From HGM11368 sp051883395 (GTDB taxonomy: Bacteria; Bacillota; Clostridia; Christensenellales; UBA3700), in the NCBI GenBank assembly GCA_051883395.1, contig JBJETQ010000041.1:1-12736 (forward strand): a DNA stretch of 12,736 bases. Direction: 5' to 3'. The notes below the pieces were generated by a model. The model saw only the letters and a program-made list of their open reading frames with translations, made no database searches and had not been told where the DNA came from. A program made the translations under genes and the position numbers. Numbering within the stretch: the stretch's first letter is position 1; the number at the start of each line of letters is the position of its first letter. Of this stretch, positions 7,067 through 12,736 are shown in pieces.

Positions 7067-7370
7067 CGTGAGTGAGAAAAGTTGCCGCTCGACAAAGCAT
7101 AACGACGTATATCCGCTTGCTGACTTTTGACGGTGGAGATGCGAGTCAGGCGAGAAGAACGGCGACTTTATCGAAACGAGCGTACTTGGCGTACGTGAGT
7201 GAGAAAAGTTGCCGCTCGACAAAGCATAACGACGTATATCCGCTTGCTGACTTTTGACGGTGGAGATGCGAGTCAGGCGAGAAGAACGGCGACTTTATCG
7301 AAACGAGCGTACTTGGCGTACGTGAGTGAGAAAAGTTGCCGCTCGACAAAGCATGACGACGTATATCCGC
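7067..7370. repeat. Tandem direct repeat, 127-bp unit, 2.4 copies
   Basis: Unit 1 is 7067-7193 and unit 2 is 7194-7320; they are identical over 127 bases by eye. A partial third unit, 7321-7370, matches the first 50 bases with one change (A to G at 7355) and stops 7 bases short of the stop codon of DAHP synthase copy 2. Each full unit can fold. AAAGTTGCCG plus CTCG (7078-7091 in unit 1) pairs with CGAG plus CGGCGACTTT (7151-7154 and 7160-7169), with one G-T wobble and a 5-nt bulge. An inner CTGACT/AGTCAG stem lies within (7120-7125, 7144-7149). A CGTAC/GTACG inverted repeat spans each unit junction. Short reading frames run through the array on both strands, but they repeat with the unit and look like no known protein. 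There are no spacers, so it is not a CRISPR array, and I see no transposase or target-site duplication. Confidence 0.9.
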
Positions 7371-7377
7371 CGTCAAA

Positions 7378-8406
7378 TCATAGTTGGTCGGCGATGCTGT
7401 AAAGTAACCTTTCCGTCTTTTCCCAGCCAAGACATGCGTCGGTGATGGACTTGCCGTAAATGCAGCCGCTAGGTTTCTGATTGCCGTCTTCGATATAACT
7501 CTCTATCAAAAATCCTTTGACCATAGAATACATGTCGTGATTGTAAATCATATTGCGGACGATTTCGTTGACTATTCTTATCTGTTCGATTGCGTCCTTG
7601 TTGCTGTTGGAATGATTGCTGTCAACGATAATGGCAGGATTTTTGAGTCCCTGCTCGGTGTACATTGCGCTGAATTTGACTATATCTTCATAGTGATAGT
7701 TTGGTTTGTTGTTGCCATATACGTCGACGCTACCACGCAAAATGGCGTGCGCATAAGGATTGCCCGACGTCTTGACCTGCCAATTGTTGAATTTGAATTC
7801 GTTGGCAATCTGCGCCGCATAGATTGAATTGAGCGTTACGCTCATACTGCCGTGCATTGGATTTTTGATGCCCACAGGCACGTCGACTCCGCTGGCAACA
7901 AGGCGGTGCTGCTGATTTTCGCTCGACCTTGCGCCTACCGCAACGTAACTGAGCAAGTCGTCAAGATAGAGATAATTTTCCGGGTAGAGCATTTCGTCGG
8001 CGCTGGACAGACCGCTCTCTCTCAACGCTCTCAGATGCATGTGTCTGAGAGCAAGAATGCCTGCCTGAATGTCAGTTTCGTTTTTGTGTGGATCGGGATT
8101 GTGAAGAATACCCTTGTAGCCTTCGCCCTTGGTGCGTGGCTTGTTGGTGTATATCCTTGGAACAATCATTATTTTGTCCTTAATCTTTTCCGCTACACGA
8201 GCAAGACGACTTATGTAGTCGCAAACGGCGTCTTCGTTGTCGGCGCTGCAAGGTCCGATTATGACTACTTTACGCTTGTCGACTCCCGATATAATGTCTC
8301 TGAGTTGTTGGTCCCTGTCAGATTTGATTGCTGCAAGGTCCGCAGGTACCGGTATCATTTCTTTGGCTTGCTGAGCCGATATTATGTCTTTGACAATAGT
8401 AAACAT
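7378..8406 (-). CDS. 3-deoxy-7-phosphoheptulonate (DAHP) synthase, class I, copy 2
   Basis: This gene encodes the same first shikimate-pathway enzyme as copy 1, again 342 aa and without gaps when aligned. Active-site regions are intact: IGPCSAD, RIYTNKPRTKGEGYKG, HNPDPHK, GARSSENQQHR, VGIKNPMHGS, HAILRGS, DSNHSNSNK and GKSITDACLGWEK. The last is closer to E. coli AroG (GKSITDACIGWE) than copy 1 is. Differences between the copies cluster at residues 1-20, 201-214, 241-250 and 271-300, while the catalytic core is almost unchanged. The ribosome binding site AAGGA lies about 8 bases before the ATG, and a good promoter sits just upstream. The partial third unit of the 127-bp repeat begins 7 bases after its stop codon, and I see no ordinary terminator there. 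Confidence 0.93.
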   Translation of the reverse strand: MFTIVKDIISAQQAKEMIPVPADLAAIKSDRDQQLRDIISGVDKRKVVIIGPCSADNEDAVCDYISRLARVAEKIKDKIMIVPRIYTNKPRTKGEGYKGILHNPDPHKNETDIQAGILALRHMHLRALRESGLSSADEMLYPENYLYLDDLLSYVAVGARSSENQQHRLVASGVDVPVGIKNPMHGSMSVTLNSIYAAQIANEFKFNNWQVKTSGNPYAHAILRGSVDVYGNNKPNYHYEDIVKFSAMYTEQGLKNPAIIVDSNHSNSNKDAIEQIRIVNEIVRNMIYNHDMYSMVKGFLIESYIEDGNQKPSGCIYGKSITDACLGWEKTERLLYSIADQL

Positions 8407-8444
8407 TTCTATTTTCCTTTTATCGTACGTTATTTTCCGCCATT

Positions 8445-8473
8445 ATTTTAAATTTATATATCGCCTTTGTCAA
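8445..8473 (-). promoter_or_regulatory. Promoter for DAHP synthase copy 2, with overlapping inverted repeat
   Basis: On the minus strand, a perfect TTGACA (8473-8468), a 17-nt spacer and TAAAAT (8450-8445), ending 38 bases before the ATG. ATCGC/GCGAT arms (8460-8464 and 8474-8478 on the plus strand) flank the -35 and could be an operator, though 5-bp arms are short. Confidence 0.7.
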
Positions 8474-8501
8474 GCGATTGAAAGTTGACCGTCTAGTCGT
8501 T

Positions 8502-9458
8502 TTATTTCAGCCATATAGGCGAAGTGATTGCAATAAGTCCACGCTCACCGCTGACAGAGCCGTTGACTTCCACTCTCAAAAATTTACCTTTGGCGTCGAT
8601 ATTCCATTGTCCGCTCTCCGTCCGACAATCAAAATTCCGACTCCAACCGTCGCCGATAACGTTGACGCTGTCAACAGTAACCTGACCGCAATAAAGATAA
8701 TTTTCGTCCCGAATTACGTCCAATCGGACAACGCCTTTGCCGCAAGGGGCGTTTTCTCCCACGCAATAGCTGACTCCGTCAACCGTAAAAGTCAAATCGA
8801 GTCTGAGTCCCAAAGAAACGTAGGTCCGCCCCGACTTGACTGCTTCTATGACGGAGCGACAGTCCGCCCTGTCGCACCCCACGTACGTGTGAGCATAGAC
8901 GGGCGGTTGAAAATCAGGCTCGTGCCAATCATAGCCGTAAACTGCGGCAATACGGTAACCCTGACAGAGCAAATCGTGCCATTGGGAAATTGCCTGAATA
9001 CTTGCATGGTCCTTGTGCGGATTAAAGTGCGACCACACTTCTATTGCGTCCACATCATTCCAATCGGATATGGAAAAATCGTTGTGGCAACAGGAACACA
9101 ACGGCCAGCCGGGACGGTGCGGATGAGCAAGAGTAACCATGTCGCCCGTGGACTGAGCATAAGCGATACACTCGTCGATATTGTCAGGAGTGATGGTGCG
9201 CCAGTCGAGATTACTTCCGCCGCCCGTTACTACGATATGTCCCCAAAAGGTCGTCCACTCTATTCCTGCTATGACGCAAAGCCCCCGAGCTGCGCCGTAT
9301 TCGACCGTATTTCTGATTCCTGCAACAGTATTGTGGTCGGTGAGAGCAATTGCTTTATATCCACGCTCGATTGCCCTGTCCACCAGTTGTTTGTAGGTCA
9401 TGTCGCCGTCGCTCTCAACGCTATGACAATGTAATTCTACGCAAAGCCAATCTTTCAT
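8502..9458 (-). CDS. PHP-domain metallohydrolase, CehA/McbA type
   Basis: The 318-aa product is a PHP-superfamily metal-dependent phosphoesterase/hydrolase, probably cytoplasmic as no signal peptide is seen. Metal-ligand motifs occur in the expected order: ELHCHSVESDG (H10, H12, D17), LTDHNT (D41, H42), GIEWTT (E67), GHIVV (H74), LAHPHRPG (H112, H114), AIEVW (E140) and YGYDWHEPD (D177, H179). AVKSGRTYVS (207-216) is typical of the CehA/McbA group. From about residue 220 a beta-rich C-terminal region follows. I chose the ATG at 9458: GGAGGG lies 6 bases upstream and the PHP motif follows directly. An in-frame extension to 9659 only reads the neighbour's sequence out of frame. The start overlaps the stop of the upstream gene as ATGA, so the two are translationally coupled. 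The substrate is unknown; family members cleave phosphoesters or carbamates. Confidence 0.85.
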   Translation of the reverse strand: MKDWLCVELHCHSVESDGDMTYKQLVDRAIERGYKAIALTDHNTVAGIRNTVEYGAARGLCVIAGIEWTTFWGHIVVTGGGSNLDWRTITPDNIDECIAYAQSTGDMVTLAHPHRPGWPLCSCCHNDFSISDWNDVDAIEVWSHFNPHKDHASIQAISQWHDLLCQGYRIAAVYGYDWHEPDFQPPVYAHTYVGCDRADCRSVIEAVKSGRTYVSLGLRLDLTFTVDGVSYCVGENAPCGKGVVRLDVIRDENYLYCGQVTVDSVNVIGDGWSRNFDCRTESGQWNIDAKGKFLRVEVNGSVSGERGLIAITSPIWLK

Positions 9459-9904
9459 CTGTATCCCTCCACTTCTATCGTAACGTCGGCAAATGAAGTA
9501 ACTATGGAATTGACGCTTGCCGTTACGCTCCACTTGCCCTGTATGACGGGAGCAGGAAGAAAACCGCTGCTGGAATATTGCGCAGAAATAGTATGCTTCT
9601 GGAAAGGTTTGGACAGATGCTTGGTGCCTATATATCCGTCGGGACTGTCGATGGACCATGAGATGTGATTGCCGAGCGGCATATACGCCGACGGGGTGAG
9701 TTTGTCAAAGTCCTGCCTTCCTGCGTTGATATAGCATTTTTGTACAAAAGCCCTGCAACGCTCGACGTCGTATTCATACTTTGGGCTGTACGACGTGCAA
9801 AAGACCAGCTTTGTAAAGCCTTCGGGGACAAAAAAGTCGATACGTATATGACTTTTTTGGTCTTGTTGCGTTATTCTGAATTTTTTTGAAAACAATTTTT
9901 CCAT
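9455..9904 (-). CDS. Small beta-sandwich-like partner of the PHP hydrolase
   Basis: The 149-aa protein has no confident family assignment from sequence alone. Its opening (MEKLFSKKFRITQQDQ, then FFVPEG at about 24-29) and its end (PAPVIQGKWSVTASVN near 117-132) resemble the N-terminal beta-rich domain that precedes the PHP domain in many clostridial CehA/McbA proteins, as I remember them. Here it is a separate gene whose TGA overlaps the PHP start (ATGA). It has no signal peptide or membrane segment. The ATG is the only possible start nearby, because an in-frame TAA lies seven codons upstream and the next Met is near residue 75. There is no Shine-Dalgarno match before it. A likely role is a structural or binding subunit of the PHP enzyme; this is inference from gene order. 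Confidence 0.75.
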   Translation of the reverse strand: MEKLFSKKFRITQQDQKSHIRIDFFVPEGFTKLVFCTSYSPKYEYDVERCRAFVQKCYINAGRQDFDKLTPSAYMPLGNHISWSIDSPDGYIGTKHLSKPFQKHTISAQYSSSGFLPAPVIQGKWSVTASVNSIVTSFADVTIEVEGYR

Positions 9905-9921
9905 AACGTGATACCAGATAA

Positions 9922-9950
9922 ATTATAACCCCAACTAAACGCAAAGACAA
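9922..9950 (-). promoter_or_regulatory. Promoter for the beta-sandwich/PHP operon
   Basis: On the minus strand, TTGTCT (9950-9945), a 17-nt spacer and a perfect TATAAT (9927-9922). Only 17 bases separate the -10 from the ATG, which implies a leader of roughly 10 bases with no ribosome binding site. Confidence 0.65.
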
Positions 9951-9968
9951 CTTTTTTTGAAAAATATA

Positions 9969-9997
9969 TGGACAAAACGGCAAAAATTATTTATAAT
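9969..9997 (+). promoter_or_regulatory. Promoter for the AraC-family regulator gene
   Basis: TGGACA (9969-9974), a 17-nt spacer and a perfect TATAAT (9992-9997) on the plus strand. Its -35 is 18 bases from the -35 of the divergent PHP operon promoter, so one bound regulator could affect both. Confidence 0.7.
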
Positions 9998-10023
9998 GTT
10001 AAAAAAAGCAAAAGGAGTACGTC

Positions 10024-10782
10024 GTGGCTACTATTCAGTACATAAGCAAAAATCTCAATGCATGCAATCAAATGCCACATTCTCATCATTGTTGGGAATT
10101 GATTTATATTTATCAAGGCAATATGAGCGTTGTGTATGACGGCGGCAAGGTTGAGTGCGGAGCTAATCAAGCCGTACTTACTCCGCCCGATACCAGCCAT
10201 TGTAACGTTGTGAGCGACGGCGTGTCTCTTATCAGGACATTTATTGAAAACAGCGATTGGAAACTCGACGCTCCGATGCTCATATCGGACCTGTGCGACA
10301 ATGACCTTGGCAAGATATTGAAACTGACGTGCAAGTGGTTTCCCGTTACGGGAGCGGAAGGCTTTTCCGACTCGGTACTTGACAGCTATTGCAATATCAT
10401 TACTCGTTCGGTAGAATTGTTTATCTCATCAAAGCGCTGTTCCCGTCCTGTATTGGAGATTACCTTTGACATAATATCCAACTTCACCAATCCTGAATAC
10501 AGCATAGATTCTTCCTTTGAAAATCACGAACTGTCAAAGGACTATCTGCGCAGGTTGTTTATCAAAGAACAAGGCTTTTCTCCTATTCAGTTTTTGACCG
10601 ATATACGCATAAATCATGCCAAAAAATTGCTGAAATCAAAAACTCTGCATGGTTACAAAATCAACGAAATCGCATATCTTTGCGGCTTTGACGACCAACT
10701 TTACTTTTCCAGAGTGTTCCATAAGATAGTGGGCAAAAGTCCGAGAGAATATGCCTTGGAAAACGGTCAAAACGAAAAATAA
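10024..10782 (+). CDS. AraC-family transcriptional regulator with N-terminal cupin domain
   Basis: The product is a 252-aa one-component regulator. Residues 1-75 look like an AraC-type cupin ligand-binding domain: PHSHHCWELIYIYQG (18-32), with the histidine cluster H19, H21, H22 and E25, then LTPPDTSH (52-59). A linker with little similarity to anything I know covers about 76-140. The C-terminal two-helix-turn-helix domain is clear: SKDYLRRLFIKEQGFSP (171-187), then INEIAYLCGFDDQLYFSR (213-230) and FHKIVGKSPREY (232-243). The start is GTG at 10024, with AAAGGAG six bases upstream. It is the only plus-strand gene and is divergent from the PHP operon, the usual arrangement for a regulator and its target. 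Cupin AraC proteins often sense sugars, which would suit the GH38-like gene downstream, but the sequence does not show the ligand. Confidence 0.92.
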   Translation: MATIQYISKNLNACNQMPHSHHCWELIYIYQGNMSVVYDGGKVECGANQAVLTPPDTSHCNVVSDGVSLIRTFIENSDWKLDAPMLISDLCDNDLGKILKLTCKWFPVTGAEGFSDSVLDSYCNIITRSVELFISSKRCSRPVLEITFDIISNFTNPEYSIDSSFENHELSKDYLRRLFIKEQGFSPIQFLTDIRINHAKKLLKSKTLHGYKINEIAYLCGFDDQLYFSRVFHKIVGKSPREYALENGQNEK

Positions 10783-10805
10783 GATTATAAAATTAGACAA
10801 ACTAA

Positions 10806-10840
10806 AAACACGCTCCCGATAATGGAGCGTGTTTACTTTA
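10806..10840. terminator. Bidirectional terminator between convergent genes
   Basis: A perfect 11-bp stem, AAACACGCTCC (10806-10816) and GGAGCGTGTTT (10824-10834), with a 7-nt loop. On the plus strand it is followed by ACTTTATTTT and on the minus strand its T-run reads GTGTTTTTAG. It can end both the AraC gene and the convergent GH38-like gene. Confidence 0.85.
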
Positions 10841-10853
10841 TTTTGTTGTAATA

Positions 10854-12098
10854 TTATAATTCAAATGCAATCTTTTTGACTTCCAGCGGCAAAAACTCAA
10901 CCTGAGAACAGGTAACCGCTATCATATTGCCCTTTTCGTCAAGCTGATATGCGCCCTTGGAGCGAAAACCGACTTTGATGACGCTGGAACAAGGTTGATT
11001 GTACATCTCCATAAACGTTATCGTTACGTATTTGCCATCATCTGAAAGCTCTACGTGGCGCACCATTACGGCGCTGTTTTCAACGCTGATGACAGGACGT
11101 ATGGACGGCAAAAAGTCGCTGACTATCAGCGGCATAACTCCGCCGGAATATATCTCGGCAACGTTGCTGTCCTGCCATTCGCTGTCCAGCAGACATATCG
11201 TATAGTCGCATACGTATCTGCCCTTGCCCTGTACGCAAAACTCTCTTGCGTCGCCTGTTTCTTCAAACTTTTGTTTCGAAATAAGACAAAACTTCTGCTC
11301 GTCAAAACTTCCTGCGACAACCGTACCGTCAGTCTCCTGCCAGCAAGAAGCCACGTCTTCGTAATTTTTGCCTGACAGCAAGACGCTTACTCCTGCCTTG
11401 GCGTCGGAAATTGCTATGCGAGTGGTGAATTCTATTTTTTGTTCTTCTCTATACAGAGCAATCTGCTCTACTACCGAATTGCAGGCGTAGTTGAACACGC
11501 TTTCTCTCACTACTCTCGCACCGTCAATATACGTGTTGACGGACACAAGTTTGCGACGACGGGTCTTTTTGCCCAACAAGCCCTTGGTAAAAAATTGTTT
11601 TTGAGTAATATTCCATTGATACGTTGATTCGCCGTACTGCAAACTTTCAATATCGCCCTTGCCGTCAAATCGAAGCGTTATTATGCCGTTTGACATGCTG
11701 TCTTGCGACGCTGTGAGCGTGTCGTCGTCGGTCGATACGGGAGTGAGCGTCGCCACGTCGTAACCTTCCACCTGAGCCAGATACCATCCGTCGTCAAGTT
11801 TGACGTATTCCTTCCTTTGATAAGAAGTAGGATTAACTACGCTGAGTTTCTGCTCCTTCATAAGACGACTGAGAATGGAATCTCTGGTGGCGGTAAGCCT
11901 GCCGAGTACCCCTTGATATTCCTGTTCAGTATTGTCGTCGGATAGCAAAAACTTCTTTTTGACTTCTTCAAGACCTTTGCTGTTAAAATCAAGTCCGCTG
12001 AGAGTAGCGATTACTCCCAGCCAATCGACACATTCTATATTCCTGACCACCTGACAGCGATATAGGTCATTGTTTTTGAGTTGGTTTTTCTTTTTCAT
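10854..12098 (-). CDS. GH38 alpha-mannosidase C-terminal-like protein lacking the catalytic domain
   Basis: The product is 414 aa. From about residue 85 it resembles the beta-sandwich C-terminal part of family GH38 alpha-mannosidases. SVVNPTSYQRKEYVKL (86-101) matches the 'VxNP.S..R.E.V' strand that follows the helical middle domain. QVEGYDVATLTP (109-120) and SNGIITLRFDGKGDIESLQY (136-155) match the 'NG..RV.FD..G.I.SL.D' strand. VVEQIALYREEQKIEFTTRI (209-228) also fits. Residues 41-83 are helix-prone and may be what is left of the helical bundle. The GH38 catalytic domain with its metal and nucleophile aspartates is missing, and only 105 bases, holding a promoter and a terminator, lie upstream, so it is not an assembly-edge loss. 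No signal peptide is present. The ribosome binding site AAAGGA lies 5 bases before ATG. With its own promoter and terminators on both sides it is a stand-alone unit. It could be a sugar-binding protein or a decaying gene; the open frame favours function. Confidence 0.65.
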   Translation of the reverse strand: MKKKNQLKNNDLYRCQVVRNIECVDWLGVIATLSGLDFNSKGLEEVKKKFLLSDDNTEQEYQGVLGRLTATRDSILSRLMKEQKLSVVNPTSYQRKEYVKLDDGWYLAQVEGYDVATLTPVSTDDDTLTASQDSMSNGIITLRFDGKGDIESLQYGESTYQWNITQKQFFTKGLLGKKTRRRKLVSVNTYIDGARVVRESVFNYACNSVVEQIALYREEQKIEFTTRIAISDAKAGVSVLLSGKNYEDVASCWQETDGTVVAGSFDEQKFCLISKQKFEETGDAREFCVQGKGRYVCDYTICLLDSEWQDSNVAEIYSGGVMPLIVSDFLPSIRPVISVENSAVMVRHVELSDDGKYVTITFMEMYNQPCSSVIKVGFRSKGAYQLDEKGNMIAVTCSQVEFLPLEVKKIAFEL

Positions 12099-12115
12099 AT
12101 CAATCCTTTGAAAAT

Positions 12116-12144
12116 ATTATAGCACCGCAAAGACGTGTTGGCAA
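12116..12144 (-). promoter_or_regulatory. Promoter for the GH38-like gene
   Basis: On the minus strand, TTGCCA (12144-12139), a 17-nt spacer and a perfect TATAAT (12121-12116), 17 bases before the ATG. It starts just after the ilvN terminator. The short leader still contains AAAGGA. Confidence 0.7.
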
Positions 12145-12150
12145 CAGTAA

Positions 12151-12186
12151 AACAAAACCCGCTATGCCCATAACGGGAATAGCGGG
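12151..12186 (-). terminator. Rho-independent terminator of ilvN
   Basis: On the minus strand CCCGCTAT (12186-12179) pairs with ATAGCGGG (12165-12158), with an inner CCC/GGG pairing after one mismatch, followed by TTTTGTTTTAC. It lies 17 bases after the ilvN stop codon. Confidence 0.85.
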
Positions 12187-12203
12187 CAAAATTTATCAAA
12201 ACT

Positions 12204-12692
12204 TTACAGTCCCCTTTCCATTGCGGTGATACCTGTACGGCAAACTTTGGATATACGGAAAGTTACGGCGTGGTTCATAAGTTCGCTCATAAACTCGTCG
12301 ATTTTGTAGGTCGTGCCTGTAAGTTCTATTATCATGCTCACGCCGGTGATGTCCAGAATCATTGCGCCAAATCTGTCGCAAAGGCTAACTACGTTTTTGT
12401 CGATGTCGTCGGTGAAGATGATTTTGACAAGCAACAGCTCTCTTGCCACGGTATTTTCTTCTCTGAGCGCAGTAACGGATATGGTGTCAACAAGCTTGGC
12501 AGTCTGTTTGACAACTTGCTCCAACGCATTGTCGTCGCCGTTGACTACTACGGTAATGCGTGAAATAAGCGGATCATCCGTGGCGCTGACCGACAGAGAG
12601 TCGATATTGAAGCCTCGACGACCAAAAAGACTGGAAACTCTTGCAAGTACGCCCGAATTGTTGCGTACGACTACCGAAATGATGTGTTTCAT
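12204..12692 (-). CDS. ilvN: Acetolactate synthase small (regulatory) subunit
   Basis: This subunit activates the catalytic acetolactate synthase subunit and gives it valine feedback control, at the first common step of valine, leucine and isoleucine synthesis. The 162-aa product has the expected length. The N-terminal ACT domain reads SVVVRNNSGVLARVSSLFGRRGFNIDSL (listed in parts: NNSGVLARV at 11-19, GRRGFNIDSL at 24-33), then TDDPLISRITVVV. Asn11, Gly14 and Asn29 match the valine-site residues of E. coli IlvH. The C-terminal domain (about 85-162) has ELLLVKI, ILDITG and SKVCRTGI, as in the family. AGAGG lies 5 bases upstream of the ATG. A terminator follows, so nothing downstream is co-transcribed; ilvB and ilvC are not in the window. 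A minus-strand TATAAT at 12732-12727 may be its own -10, with any -35 beyond the edge. Confidence 0.95.
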   Translation of the reverse strand: MKHIISVVVRNNSGVLARVSSLFGRRGFNIDSLSVSATDDPLISRITVVVNGDDNALEQVVKQTAKLVDTISVTALREENTVARELLLVKIIFTDDIDKNVVSLCDRFGAMILDITGVSMIIELTGTTYKIDEFMSELMNHAVTFRISKVCRTGITAMERGL

Positions 12693-12726
12693 AACTGCCT
12701 CTCGTATCTATTGTAAAAGTAACTAT

Positions 12727-12732
12727 ATTATA
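12727..12732 (-). promoter_or_regulatory. Candidate -10 for ilvN at the window edge
   Basis: A minus-strand TATAAT lies 34 bases before the ilvN ATG. A matching -35 would fall outside the window, so this cannot be confirmed. Confidence 0.3.
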
Positions 12733-12736
12733 TAGT

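Noticed and set aside
7067..7370. CRISPR array or insertion-sequence remnant
   Set aside because: Units are contiguous with no variable spacers and there are no cas genes. No transposase fragment, terminal inverted repeats or target duplication are visible.
7072..7430. Short open frames on both strands within the 127-bp repeats
   Set aside because: They repeat with the unit (127 is not a multiple of 3, so the frame shifts between units), lack ribosome binding sites and resemble no protein family I know. They are better explained as non-coding repeat sequence.
8478..9434. A 318-codon plus-strand open frame opposite the PHP gene
   Set aside because: It mirrors the PHP coding frame, has no family motifs, and lacks a plausible start signal.
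9459..9659. N-terminal extension of the PHP protein by 67 residues
   Set aside because: The extension overlaps the upstream gene out of frame and its residues look random. The ATG at 9458 has a clear GGAGGG site and leads straight into the PHP motif.
1..12736. Anti-phage defence, toxin-antitoxin, secondary-metabolite cluster, riboswitch or tRNA/rRNA genes
   Set aside because: I found no supporting domains, cloverleaf structures or long structured leaders. Intergenic gaps are short apart from the repeat-filled one at 6961-7377.

Overview
The window looks like chromosomal DNA from a Gram-positive, probably Clostridia-like (Bacillota) bacterium of moderate GC. The clues are strong GGAGG-type ribosome binding sites, sigma-A-like promoters with 17-nt spacers, short rho-independent terminators, a lipobox lipoprotein, and housekeeping and biosynthetic genes of low-GC Gram-positive type. 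The taxon is an inference and I cannot name a genus. Nine of the ten protein genes lie on the minus strand. The only plus-strand gene is an AraC-type regulator.

Layout from left to right. (1) 1-104 holds two terminators of opposite polarity. (2) 105-3026 (-) is a large surface lipoprotein of unknown function. (3) 3153-5160 (-) is a two-gene cell-wall precursor operon: a stand-alone left-handed beta-helix protein equivalent to the acetyltransferase half of GlmU, followed after one base by glmM. (4) 5296-5796 (-) is a flavin-reductase-like FMN-binding protein with its own terminator. (5) 5932-8406 (-) carries two paralogous class I DAHP synthases, both 342 aa and about 76% identical by hand count. 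They are separated by an array of 2.4 copies of a 127-bp direct repeat that can fold into an interrupted hairpin. (6) 8502-9904 (-) is a coupled pair: a small beta-sandwich-like protein overlapping by ATGA a PHP-domain metallohydrolase of CehA/McbA type. (7) 10024-10782 (+) is the AraC/cupin regulator, transcribed divergently from that pair. (8) 10854-12098 (-) resembles only the C-terminal part of a GH38 alpha-mannosidase, with no catalytic domain. (9) 12204-12692 (-) is ilvN, the regulatory subunit of acetolactate synthase.

Metabolic themes are UDP-GlcNAc synthesis (glmM plus acetyltransferase), entry into the shikimate pathway (two DAHP synthases, perhaps tuned to different aromatic end products) and branched-chain amino acid control (ilvN). 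I do not see a convincing defence system, mobile element, CRISPR array or RNA gene. The parts most worth a second look are the tandem repeat between the DAHP synthases, the lone GlmU acetyltransferase half, the non-catalytic GH38-like protein, and the PHP enzyme whose N-terminal domain is a separate gene.
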